Below are positions 50,204 to 58,267 of a stretch of DNA of 64,000 nt, piece after piece. Position 1 is the stretch's first letter. Each line of letters opens with the position of its first letter. The position numbers were made by a program, and so were the translations under genes. The stretch covers positions 13,583 to 77,582 of the forward strand of contig DATKNV010000033.1 in the NCBI GenBank assembly GCA_035541215.1. The letters are read 5' to 3'. Source of the DNA: DASZHJ01 sp035541215. GTDB taxonomy: Bacteria > Pseudomonadota > Alphaproteobacteria > ATCC43930 > CGMCC-115725. A model generated the notes under the pieces. The model worked only from the letters and a program-made list of their open reading frames with translations. It had not been told where the DNA came from and did not search any database.

Positions 50204-51631
50204 ATGAGCGCCGTCATCTTCATCAGCTATGCGTCGAGGGACCGCAAGGTCGCGGAGAGCGTCTGCAACGCGCTCGAGAACCGCGGCTTGAAGTGCTGGA
50301 TCTCGAGCCGCGACATTCACGGGGGCGAGAATTTCCAGGAAGCGATCGTGCGCGCGATCCGCGGCGCGAAGGTGATGCTTCTGATCTTCTCCGCCAACGC
50401 CAACAACTCCGACGAGCTCAAAAAGGAGCTGGTCGTCGCCGGACAGAGCAAGTTGATCGTCGTGCCGCTCCGGGTCGAGGAAGTGACCCCCAACGACGCG
50501 TTCTCCTATGAGCTCGCGACGCGGCAATGGATCGACATGTTCGACAATTGGGAGCGTGCGCTCGATACGCTGGTGTCGCATCTGACTGCGGTCCTCGGAA
50601 TCGTTTCGCCCGCGGAGGCGCCGGCCGCCGCGCCCGTCGCGCCCGCGCCCGCCGCTCCGGCTCCCGCTGCCGCCGCGGCGCCCGCCGCTCCCGTTCAGCG
50701 CGTGGAGATGGCACCGAGCCCGCCGCCCAAGGCGCCGGAAAAGCCGGCCGAGACGGCGCCGCCGAGCCAGCCCGCTCCCAAAGCCGCTCCACAACCCGCG
50801 GAAACACGGCCGCAGAGTGCCCAGCCCGTCCAGCCGCGGCCTGCGCGCAAGCTGGCCCGCACGCCATTGATCGTGCTCGGGGCGGGGCTCGCAGCGATAT
50901 TGCTGGTCTGGCTCGGATGGACGCTCTATCGCCAGCCGGAACCGGCGAGGCCCACGAATACGGCCTCCGCGCCGGCCACCCCCCCGAGTCCCGCGCCTAC
51001 GCCCGCGCCCACCCCAGCACCTGCACCGGCGCCGGCGCCGGCTCCGTCCCCCGGCCCATCCACGAAGACCGGACCCGCACCCGCCCCGACTCCGGCGCCT
51101 GCACCCGCGCCCGCGCCGTCGCCAGCACCATCGCCCACGCCGTCGATCAGCTCCGCGATCAACCCCTCCGCCTCTGCCGCCGAGATCAATCGTAAAGGCG
51201 AAGCGGCGGAGGATCAGAAGAACTATCCCGAGGCGGCTCGCTTGTACCGTCAAGCCGCCGAGCAGGGTTACGCCCGGGCGCAGAACAATCTCGGCTACTT
51301 CTACTCGCACGGTCTCGGCGTCCCTCAGGACTACGCCGAGGCGATGCGCTGGTACCGCAAGGCCGCCGAGCAGGGGGATTCTCTCGGGGAAACCAACGTC
51401 GGCGTGCTCTATCAGAACGGATGGAGCGTCGACCAGGACTATGCGGAGGCCCTGCGCTGGTACCGCAAGGCCGCAGACAAGAAATTTGCTCTCGCGGAGT
51501 ACCGCATCGGCTTGATGTACGAAGGCGGTCTCGGCGTTTCGAAAAATCTACTGATCGCCCGGGCCTGGATGCGCGATGCCTCCGACCACGGCAGCGAGGA
51601 CGCCAAGAAGTGGCTGGCCTCGCACCAGTGA
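50204..51631 (+). CDS. Membrane-anchored TIR-domain protein with Sel1 repeats
   Basis: A 475-residue protein in four parts. A TIR domain (about 1-130) begins VIFISYASRDRKVAESV, with E71 or E75 in NNSDELKKEL as candidate NADase glutamate. It is followed by a Pro/Ala linker, one transmembrane helix (LIVLGAGLAAILLVWLGW, about 223-242), a second Pro/Ala linker, and three Sel1-like repeats (PEAARLYRQAAEQGYARAQ; YAEAMRWYRKAAEQGDS; YAEALRWYRKAADKKFA). The TIR is N-terminal, so cytoplasmic, with the Sel1 repeats in the periplasm. It could couple an envelope signal to NAD cleavage or signalling. No partner defence gene is adjacent. Domain reading is firm; function is inferred. Confidence 0.88.
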   Translation: MSAVIFISYASRDRKVAESVCNALENRGLKCWISSRDIHGGENFQEAIVRAIRGAKVMLLIFSANANNSDELKKELVVAGQSKLIVVPLRVEEVTPNDAFSYELATRQWIDMFDNWERALDTLVSHLTAVLGIVSPAEAPAAAPVAPAPAAPAPAAAAAPAAPVQRVEMAPSPPPKAPEKPAETAPPSQPAPKAAPQPAETRPQSAQPVQPRPARKLARTPLIVLGAGLAAILLVWLGWTLYRQPEPARPTNTASAPATPPSPAPTPAPTPAPAPAPAPAPSPGPSTKTGPAPAPTPAPAPAPAPSPAPSPTPSISSAINPSASAAEINRKGEAAEDQKNYPEAARLYRQAAEQGYARAQNNLGYFYSHGLGVPQDYAEAMRWYRKAAEQGDSLGETNVGVLYQNGWSVDQDYAEALRWYRKAADKKFALAEYRIGLMYEGGLGVSKNLLIARAWMRDASDHGSEDAKKWLASHQ

Positions 51632-51728
51632 TCCCGCTGGGGCGTGGCCTCCGCTGAGGGCGCGGGGCGCGCCCGGTCTCGGAAGGCCGTGCTTTCATCG
51701 CGCCGCGGCGATGGGGTATAGCGAAGCC

Positions 51729-53972
51729 ATGTCGGAAGAGCGCGCCTCCGCCGCCACCCTGCAGCAGCCGTCCTATCTCGCCCTCCTGAACCCCGCCCAG
51801 CGCGAGGCGGTGGAGGCGGTGGAGGGGCCCGTGCTCGTGCTCGCGGGCGCGGGCACCGGCAAGACTCGGGTGCTGACGGCGCGGCTCGCGCACATCCTCG
51901 CGACGCGCCGCGCCTTCCCGGGCCAGCTCCTAGCGGTCACTTTCACCAACAAGGCCGCGCGCGAGATGCGCCAGCGCCTGGAAGCGATGATCGGCGCGGC
52001 GGTGGAGGGGGTTTGGCTCGGCACTTTCCATGCGCTCGCGGCGCGCATCCTCCGGCGCAACGCCGAGCGCGTAGGACTCAAATCCAATTTCACCATTCTG
52101 GATACGGACGACCAGCTTCGCCTCGTGAAGCAGATCGTCGCGGGCGCCGATCTCGACGAGCGCCGCGTGCCGCCGCGGGCACTGCTCTCGGCCTTCGACC
52201 GCTGGAAGGACCGCGGCCTCGATCCCGGCAAGGTCCCTGCCGACGAGGCGGCGATGGTGGCGGACGGCCGCGGCCGCGAGCTCTTCCGCCAGTACCAGGA
52301 GCGGCTCCTCGCGCTCAACGCCGCCGATTTCGGCGACCTGCTGCTCCACAACCTCGCGCTCTTCACGGGCCATCCGGACGTGCTCGCGGACTATCAGCGG
52401 CGCTTCCGCTACATTCTCGTCGACGAGTATCAGGACACCAACGTCGCGCAGTATCTGTGGCTGCGCCTCCTCGCGCAGGGGCATCGCAACCTCTGCTGCG
52501 TCGGCGACGACGATCAGTCGATCTATAGCTGGCGCGGCGCCGAGGTCGGCAACATCCTCCGCTTCGAGCGCGACTTCCCGGGCGCGCGGATCGTGCGGCT
52601 CGAGCAGAACTACCGCTCGACCCCGCACATCCTCGCGGCCGCCGCCGGCCTCATCGCGCACAATTCCGGGCGGCTCGGCAAGACGCTCTGGACCGAGGTG
52701 AACGAGGGCGAGAAGGTCCGGGTGCACGCGGTCTGGGACTCCGAGCAGGAGGCGCGCTGGGTCGGAGACGAGATCGAGGCGCTCCAGCGCAAGGGCGAGG
52801 CGCTCGCGCAAGCCGCGATCCTGGTCCGCGCGGGCTTCCAGACTCGCGAGTTCGAGGAGCGCTTCATCCAGATCGGCTTGCCCTATCGCATCGTCGGCGG
52901 GCCCCGCTTCTACGAGCGGCAGGAAATTCGCGACGCGCTCGCCTATTTCCGCCTCGTCCATCAGCCCGCCGACGACCTCGCCTTCGAGCGCATCGTGAAC
53001 GTGCCGCGGCGCGGGATCGGCGAGGCGACGCTGCAGATCCTGCACGCGACGGCGCGGGCGCAGCAGGTGCCGCTCAGCGAGGCGGCGCAGCGGCTCGTCG
53101 GCACCGACGAATTGAAGCCCACGGCGCGCCGCGCGCTCGGTGGCTTCCTCACCGCGCTCGAGCGCTGGCGCGGGCTCGAGAATTCGCTGCCGCACACGGA
53201 GCTCGCGGCGCTCGTGCTGGAGGAGTCCGGCTACGTCGCGATGTGGCAGGCGGACAAATCCGCGGACGCGCCGGGCCGGGTCGAGAACGTCAAGGAATTG
53301 GTGGCCGCGATGGCGGAGTTCGAGAACCTCGGCGGCTTCCTCGAGCACGTGAGCCTCGTCATGGAGGCGGCCGAGGGCGGCGAGGGCGACATGGTGAACG
53401 TCATGACGCTCCACAGCGCCAAGGGCCTCGAATTCGACAACGTCTTTCTCCCGGGCTGGGAGGAGGGCGTGTTCCCGAACCAGCGCGCGCTCGAGGAAGG
53501 CGGCACCAAGTCGCTGGAGGAAGAGCGCCGCCTCGCGTATGTCGGGATCACCCGCGCGCGGCGGCGCGCCACGGTGAGCTTCGCCGCAAACCGCAGGGTT
53601 TACGGCCAGTGGCAGAACTCGATCCCCTCGCGCTTCGTCGAGGAGCTGCCCGCGGAGCACGTCGAGGTGCTGGCGGAGACGGGATTGCTGCCGCGGGCGG
53701 GCGCCTGGGGCGAGCCGGGCTTCGGCGAGACCGAGGCGCTCCGGGCGCCGCGCTGGACGCCGCGCGGCGGGCCGCCGCTCATCGAGGGAACCGCCGTCCC
53801 CGTGCGCGGACAGGAAGTGCGGCGCATCGGCGGCTTCAAGCCCGGCGACCGCGTCTTCCATCAGAAATTCGGCTACGGCACCGTGCAGCGCGTCGAGGAC
53901 AACAAACTCGCCATCGCCTTCGACAAGGCCGGCGACAAAATGGTAATGGACAGCTTCGTCGAGAGGACCTGA
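51729..53972 (+). CDS. uvrD: UvrD/PcrA-type DNA helicase
   Basis: A 747-residue SF1A helicase: Q-motif LLNPAQREAVEA, Walker A LAGAGTGKT (about 43), TFTNKAAREMRQR, FHALAARILR, Walker B ILVDEYQDTN (about 235), GDDDQSIYSWRGA, RLEQNYRST, MTLHSAKGLEFDNVFLPG and AYVGITRARRR. The C-terminal FKPGDRVFHQKFGYGTVQRVED is the Tudor-like tail that contacts RNA polymerase in PcrA/UvrD proteins. It unwinds DNA in repair. ATG 51729 is chosen to start just ahead of the Q motif. The peptidase gene follows in eight bases. Confidence 0.95.
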   Translation: MSEERASAATLQQPSYLALLNPAQREAVEAVEGPVLVLAGAGTGKTRVLTARLAHILATRRAFPGQLLAVTFTNKAAREMRQRLEAMIGAAVEGVWLGTFHALAARILRRNAERVGLKSNFTILDTDDQLRLVKQIVAGADLDERRVPPRALLSAFDRWKDRGLDPGKVPADEAAMVADGRGRELFRQYQERLLALNAADFGDLLLHNLALFTGHPDVLADYQRRFRYILVDEYQDTNVAQYLWLRLLAQGHRNLCCVGDDDQSIYSWRGAEVGNILRFERDFPGARIVRLEQNYRSTPHILAAAAGLIAHNSGRLGKTLWTEVNEGEKVRVHAVWDSEQEARWVGDEIEALQRKGEALAQAAILVRAGFQTREFEERFIQIGLPYRIVGGPRFYERQEIRDALAYFRLVHQPADDLAFERIVNVPRRGIGEATLQILHATARAQQVPLSEAAQRLVGTDELKPTARRALGGFLTALERWRGLENSLPHTELAALVLEESGYVAMWQADKSADAPGRVENVKELVAAMAEFENLGGFLEHVSLVMEAAEGGEGDMVNVMTLHSAKGLEFDNVFLPGWEEGVFPNQRALEEGGTKSLEEERRLAYVGITRARRRATVSFAANRRVYGQWQNSIPSRFVEELPAEHVEVLAETGLLPRAGAWGEPGFGETEALRAPRWTPRGGPPLIEGTAVPVRGQEVRRIGGFKPGDRVFHQKFGYGTVQRVEDNKLAIAFDKAGDKMVMDSFVERT

Positions 53973-53980
53973 GAGGGACG

Positions 53981-55066
53981 ATGTCCGCGAGCGCCTACTT
54001 CTCCGCCGACTATCGCGAGGCCCGCAGCAAGTTCCGCGACGCGGCCCTGCGCGCGGGCGCTCAGCTCACGACCTACGTCAATCCGAATTCCAAGGGGCCG
54101 AACGGCGAGGAGCTCGGCACGGACGTGGCGCGGCTCGGGCCCCCCGAGGCGAGCCGTGTCCTCCTCACGATCTCCGCGACCCACGGCGCCGAGGGCTTTT
54201 GCGGCTCGGGCGCGCAAATCGGGAGTTTCGAGACGGGGCTCGGCCGCGAGCTTCCGGCGGGCACGGCGCTGGTGGCGGTGCACGCGATCAACCCGCACGG
54301 CTTCGCTTGGATAAGGCGCGTCACCGAGGAGAACGTCGATCTCAACCGGAACTTCGTCGATCACGGCGGCGCCGTGCCCGAGAATCCCGGCTACGACGAC
54401 CTCGCCGAGGCGATCTGTCCCTGCGAGTGGAACGACGCCGCGCTCGCCGCCGCCAAGACGCACCTCGAGGCCTATGCGAAGGCTCACGGCGCGGCGGCGC
54501 TGCAATTCGCGATCACCGGCGGGCAATACAAGTACGCTGACGGCATCTTCTACGGCGGGACCGCTCCGGTCTGGTCGCGCCGGACCATGCTGGAGATCGT
54601 CGCGAAGCACGCGGGACGCGCGCGACGCCTCGCCATGATCGATTTTCACACCGGTCTCGGTCCCTGGGGCTACGGCGAGCCCATCGTCACGCATGCGCCG
54701 CATAGTCCGGGGCTCGCGCGCGCGCGCGAGTGGTACGGCGAGCGCATCACCTCGCCGCGCCTCGGGAATTCCGCGTCGGCGGACGTGCGGGGCGACATCC
54801 TCACGGGCGTCGAGGAGCGCTATGGCGAAATCGAAGTCACGGGCCTCGCGCTCGAATACGGGACGCTCTCGCTCGAGGAAGTGCTGGATGCCGTCCGCGC
54901 CGACAACTGGCTTCACGCTCACGGCACGATCGAGAGCGCCAAGGGCCGCGAGATCAAGCGCATGATCCGCGACGCCTTTTACGGCGACAAGCCCGACTGG
55001 AAAGAGATGATCCTCGAGCAGGCCTTGGCGGCCGAGCGCAAAGCGCTGCGCGGCCTCGCCGCGTGA
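53981..55066 (+). CDS. DUF2817 family (M14-like) metallopeptidase
   Basis: A 361-residue zinc carboxypeptidase-like protein: SATHGAEGFCGSGAQ (His and Glu ligands), INPHGFAWIRRVTEENVDLNRNF (substrate-binding Arg/Asn pattern of M14 proteins), MIDFHTGLGPWG (third His) and VTGLALEYGTL (candidate catalytic Glu). There is no signal peptide, so it is probably cytoplasmic, acting on small peptides or amide-linked compounds. It overlaps the PrmA-like gene by four bases at its 3' end. Confidence 0.87.
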   Translation: MSASAYFSADYREARSKFRDAALRAGAQLTTYVNPNSKGPNGEELGTDVARLGPPEASRVLLTISATHGAEGFCGSGAQIGSFETGLGRELPAGTALVAVHAINPHGFAWIRRVTEENVDLNRNFVDHGGAVPENPGYDDLAEAICPCEWNDAALAAAKTHLEAYAKAHGAAALQFAITGGQYKYADGIFYGGTAPVWSRRTMLEIVAKHAGRARRLAMIDFHTGLGPWGYGEPIVTHAPHSPGLARAREWYGERITSPRLGNSASADVRGDILTGVEERYGEIEVTGLALEYGTLSLEEVLDAVRADNWLHAHGTIESAKGREIKRMIRDAFYGDKPDWKEMILEQALAAERKALRGLAA

Positions 55067-55950
55067 TCCGCGACGGCGGCGTCTGGCGCGTGTCGGCCGA
55101 GGCGGCCGATGCGAAGGCGGCCGAGCGCGCGGCCGAGGCGCTCGAGGCGTTCTGCGCCGCCGTCAGCGCTTTCGAGACTGCTCCCGGCGGAGCCTGGCTC
55201 GTCGAGGGCTTTTCCGACATGGCACCCGATCGGGCCTCGCTCGCGGCGGCGCTCGCGGGAAGCATTCGCGTGGAGCGGCTACCGCGGCGCGATTGGGTGC
55301 GCGAGAACCAAGAGAGCTTTCCGCCGCGGCGCGTCGGCCGCTATTTCATCTACGGCTCGCATCATCGGGACGGCGTTCCCGCCGGCACCATCGGCTTGCT
55401 GATCGACGCCGCGACCGCCTTCGGGACGGGCGAGCATGCAACGACCGCGGGCTGTCTCCGCGTCCTCGACGCGCTCGCGCGGCGCCGGCGCTTCCGCCGC
55501 ATCCTCGACATGGGGACCGGTACCGGCATTCTCGCGATCGCCGCAGCCAAGACCTGGGCACGGCCGGTGCTCGCGGTCGACATCGACCACGGCTCGGTGC
55601 GCGTCGCCCGCACGAACCTCGGCCGGAACGGCGTCGCCGGGCGCGTCCGCGCGGAGTGGAGCCGCGGCTATTGCAGCCGGTGGGTCGCGGCGCGACGGCC
55701 CTACGATCTCGTGCTCGCGAACATCCTGGCGCGGCCGCTTGCGGCGATGGCGCATGATCTCCGTGCGGCGCTCGCGCCCGGCGGGATCGCCGTGCTCTCG
55801 GGCCTCATCGAGTGGCAGGCGCCCTTCGTCCTCGCCGCGCATCGCTTGCAGGGGCTGCGTCTCGTGCGTCGTCTCGCGATCGACGGCTGGACCACGCTCG
55901 AGCTGCGCCGCGCTCCCGCCGTCTCTTTGCAAGAGGAATCGACTCTGTGA
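55063..55950 (+). CDS. prmA: Ribosomal protein L11 methyltransferase PrmA-like
   Basis: A 295-residue SAM methyltransferase starting with GTG in a GTGA overlap. The class I motif is ILDMGTGTGILAIAAAK (about residues 147-163), preceded by the PrmA-type DAATAFGTGEHATT and followed by YDLVLANILARPL, where NILA replaces NPPY as in PrmA. It trimethylates L11 in model bacteria. An N-terminal substrate-recognition domain of ~85 residues is present. It overlaps the uppP-like gene by four bases. Confidence 0.88.
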   Translation: MIRDGGVWRVSAEAADAKAAERAAEALEAFCAAVSAFETAPGGAWLVEGFSDMAPDRASLAAALAGSIRVERLPRRDWVRENQESFPPRRVGRYFIYGSHHRDGVPAGTIGLLIDAATAFGTGEHATTAGCLRVLDALARRRRFRRILDMGTGTGILAIAAAKTWARPVLAVDIDHGSVRVARTNLGRNGVAGRVRAEWSRGYCSRWVAARRPYDLVLANILARPLAAMAHDLRAALAPGGIAVLSGLIEWQAPFVLAAHRLQGLRLVRRLAIDGWTTLELRRAPAVSLQEESTL

Positions 55951-56780
55951 ACACGCTGCAAGCGCTGCTGATGGCGATCCTACAGGGCATCACCGAGCTC
56001 TTCCCCGTGAGCAGCCTCGGCCATGCGGTCGTAATTCCAGCGCTCCTGGGCTGGACGATCGATCAGAAGGCCTCGTATTTCCTGCCGTTCCTGGTGGTGC
56101 TGCATTTGGGGACCGCGGCGGCGCTGCTCATCTATTTCTGGCGCGACTGGATCGGGCTCCTCCTCGCGGTGCTGGGGCGCGGTCCCGCGGAGGAGCGGCG
56201 CCGCCACCTGCGGCTCCTCGCCTCGATCGTGGTGGCGACCATCCCCGCGGTGATCCTGGGATTCGCCTTCGAGAAGCCGCTCCGCGCCCTCTTCGGGACG
56301 CCCGAGATCGCCGCGGCCTTTCTCATCGCGAACGGCGTCGTCCTCTTCGTGGGCGAGCGCCTGCGCCGGCGCGGGGGCGAGCGGCGGCTCGAGGACATGA
56401 GCTGGGGGAATGCGCTGATGATCGGGCTCCTGCAGAGCACGGCGCTCCTCCCGGGCATCTCGCGCTCCGGCGCCACCATGGTGGGCGGCCTGCTCGCGGG
56501 CCTCCATCACAAGGAGGCCGCGCGCTTCTCTTTCCTGATCGCGACGCCCATCATCGTCGGCGCGGCCGTGCTCGAAGTGCCGAAGCTCCTGCACGAGGGC
56601 GAGCACATCAACGGTATCACCTGGCTCGCGGGGCTCGTTGCGGGCGTCACGGCCTTCCTGAGCGTCGCGTTCCTGATGCGGTATTTCCGGCGCCACGATT
56701 TCGAGGCGCTCGATCCCTTCGCCTGGTATTGCTGGGCCGCGGGCGCGATTTCCCTGGGCCTCATCCTCTTCGTGCTGTAG
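55947..56780 (+). CDS. uppP: Undecaprenyl-diphosphate phosphatase (UppP/BacA)
   Basis: A 277-residue membrane enzyme starting with GTG in a GTGA overlap with prmA. The two UppP signatures are present: AILQGITELFPVSSLGHAVV near the N terminus, where LGH replaces the usual SGH or TGH, and LLPGISRSGATMVGGLLAGL near residue 170, with the catalytic Arg. It recycles undecaprenyl pyrophosphate for peptidoglycan synthesis and confers bacitracin tolerance. About seven to eight helices are predicted. It is the last gene of the uvrD-to-uppP run. Confidence 0.93.
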   Translation: MNTLQALLMAILQGITELFPVSSLGHAVVIPALLGWTIDQKASYFLPFLVVLHLGTAAALLIYFWRDWIGLLLAVLGRGPAEERRRHLRLLASIVVATIPAVILGFAFEKPLRALFGTPEIAAAFLIANGVVLFVGERLRRRGGERRLEDMSWGNALMIGLLQSTALLPGISRSGATMVGGLLAGLHHKEAARFSFLIATPIIVGAAVLEVPKLLHEGEHINGITWLAGLVAGVTAFLSVAFLMRYFRRHDFEALDPFAWYCWAAGAISLGLILFVL

Positions 56781-56786
56781 CGGAGC

Positions 56787-57407
56787 TCAGAGGCGGAGCT
56801 GCACGGGCTCGCCGTTCGAGCGGATCGGCACGTTGCCGCTGAGGAAGCGCACGATCGCGCCGCTGTCGTCGACGAGCGGCAGCATCAGCCGGTGCCAGGC
56901 GTGGGTGTGCACCGCGAGCGGCGGGCGGTGCGAGGTGGAGACGGGCTCGCCCCGCCGGTAGGCCGCGCGGTAAAGCGCAAGGTAGAAGGCGCTGACGTAG
57001 TCGGGCGCGGGATGCTCGCTGACGCGCTTTCCCGTGAGGTCGAAGCCCGAGACCGAGGCGACCGTGCTGCCGTAAAGCCGGAAGCGGAAATCCGCGCCGC
57101 CCTCGATGACGTCCGCCAGGATGATGAAGCCGAGCGCGGGTCGCATCTCCACGGGATCGATCTCGCGAACCCCCGGCGCGCGCCGTTCGCCCGCGCGCTC
57201 GCGCCAGTATTTCATGAGGAAACGGAGCCTGGGCGAGGGCAGCCTCGCCGCATCCGGCGACCACGCGAGCTCGGGGCCCGCGGCGCCGCGCACGGCGAAG
57301 GCGCCGCGGATCTCCGCGAGCTCGCCCGCGACGATGTGCTGCGTCCAGCGCTCGACGATGTCGGGGTCGGGCAGGCGGTGCTGCGAGCGGTTGAGAGAAT
57401 GCGACAT
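56787..57407 (-). CDS. PAS-domain protein (PAS_5 type)
   Basis: A 206-residue soluble protein with a single PAS-like domain of the alphaproteobacterial PAS_5 kind: LRFLMKYWRERAGERRAPGVREIDPVEM, FIILADVIEGGADFRFRLYGSTVASVSGFDLTGKRVSE, YRAAYRRGEPV and RLMLPLVDDSGAIVRFLSG. No output domain is fused, so it is a sensor or scaffold of unknown partner. ATG 57407 (MSHSLN) is chosen; an in-frame ATG at 57428 adds seven residues. It converges on uppP with a six-base gap. Confidence 0.8.
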   Translation of the reverse strand: MSHSLNRSQHRLPDPDIVERWTQHIVAGELAEIRGAFAVRGAAGPELAWSPDAARLPSPRLRFLMKYWRERAGERRAPGVREIDPVEMRPALGFIILADVIEGGADFRFRLYGSTVASVSGFDLTGKRVSEHPAPDYVSAFYLALYRAAYRRGEPVSTSHRPPLAVHTHAWHRLMLPLVDDSGAIVRFLSGNVPIRSNGEPVQLRL

Positions 57408-57470
57408 GGTCCCATTTAACCCGGACAAGGTTAATGGGACCCTGATTCGGAGCCGTATTTTCGTATGGGG

Positions 57471-57722
57471 TCAGGGGGCGAAAGTATCGAGCTCCGCCGC
57501 CTCGGCCGCGATCATCCCCGGCCGGTCGAGGGCGGGAATGTCGTCGCCGGGGATGCCGCCCGAGGCGATCTCCTTGAGACGAATCTCGTGGCGCCGGGCG
57601 GTGTCTCCGCTCAGCGCATTGTGCGCCTAGGCGTCGATCGAGGAAGGCTCGGCTTGTGCCTCGGGCGTGCCGAGCACGCTGGCCGAAACGAGACAGGCGG
57701 CCAGAAATGCACGCCAACTCAT
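57471..57722 (-). pseudogene. Decayed secreted protein gene (possible DUF3179 remnant) with in-frame amber stop
   Basis: From ATG 57722 the frame encodes a clear signal peptide (MSWRAFLAACLVSASVLG, ending AQA), then EPSSIDA and a TAG. The frame then stays open for AHNALSGDTARRHEIRLKEI and GGIPGDDIPALDRPGMI...AAELDTFAP, ending in TGA at 57471. The GGIPGDDIPALDRP stretch resembles the N-terminal part of DUF3179 proteins, which are usually above 300 residues. This gene therefore seems cut short twice. If the TAG were read through, an 83-residue secreted peptide would result. Similarity is from memory of the family pattern. Confidence 0.55.
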
Positions 57723-57738
57723 GGCGCCTCCGACGGGC

Positions 57739-57799
57739 GGGACGGCTGCTGCCGTCCCGGGGAGGCTCAGTCTAGGGGCGAGAGGACGCTCGCGCCCCT
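57739..57799. terminator. Two hairpins downstream of the DUF1127 gene
   Basis: A perfect 8-bp stem GGGACGGC-TGCT-GCCGTCCC (57739-57758) and a second inverted repeat AGGGGCG/CGCCCCT (57774-57799) lie 33 to 90 bases beyond the DUF1127 stop. They lack U-runs, so termination is only likely, not certain. Confidence 0.4.
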
Positions 57800-57831
57800 C
57801 AACACTTTGTCACGACGATTCGCGACGCGCC

Positions 57832-58050
57832 TTAGGCGGCGTGGCGGACGTTGCGGTTCGCGGCGACCGGCTGGGCGCTCGGGGTCACGATCTCCGCGGG
57901 CTTCGTGTCGAACACGAAAGGGATCTCGCTCCGGCTGATGCCGATGTCCGCCAGCGACCGGTCGTCGAGAGCCGCAAGCTCGCGGAAAGCCCGCTCGCGG
58001 GCGACCCAGGCCCGAACCCGGGTGACGAAGGGAGAGATGAAAGACGACAT
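57832..58050 (-). CDS. DUF1127 family small protein
   Basis: A 72-residue protein with the DUF1127 (YjiS-like) core: FRELAALDDRSLADIGISRSEIPFVF. Small arginine-rich DUF1127 proteins in alphaproteobacteria act in RNA turnover, phosphate uptake and stress adaptation, with several copies per genome. ATG 58050 is the first in-frame start giving the normal N terminus (MSSFISPF). The C-terminal extension after residue 48 (TKPAEIV...NVRHAA) is longer than in the minimal family. It is transcribed alone. Confidence 0.87.
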   Translation of the reverse strand: MSSFISPFVTRVRAWVARERAFRELAALDDRSLADIGISRSEIPFVFDTKPAEIVTPSAQPVAANRNVRHAA

Positions 58051-58194
58051 GATCCAAACTCCATTTCCAATGTGCAATTGCGAAAGACATTTCGCATGTG
58101 CAGCAAAGGTAAGCCTCTTTGACCCGGTTTGGAGCGGGAATACCGCAGAGCAGCCCCTCGGGCGATGCATGGCGTAGCCTCCTATCCCATTGGC

Positions 58195-58216
58195 AAAAAA
58201 GGATTGTTTAATCCTT
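58195..58216 (-). terminator. Intrinsic terminator facing left, between pepP and DUF1127
   Basis: On the minus strand a 7-bp stem AAGGATT-AAAC-AATCCTT runs into a U-run of at least six (plus-strand A-run at 58195-58200). It lies upstream of both divergent genes, so it would stop only leftward transcripts starting inside or before pepP, or a short leader RNA. Confidence 0.5.
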
Positions 58217-58267
58217 GTGTCGGAACCGTGGCGGGCCTAGGGTCAGCCCGGAAACGGAGGCGAGCAG

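Noticed and set aside
50640..51140. A DNA tandem-repeat array in the TIR gene.
   Set aside because: The periodicity comes from Pro/Ala codons in two low-complexity linkers; the units vary and do not form a true minisatellite or CRISPR.
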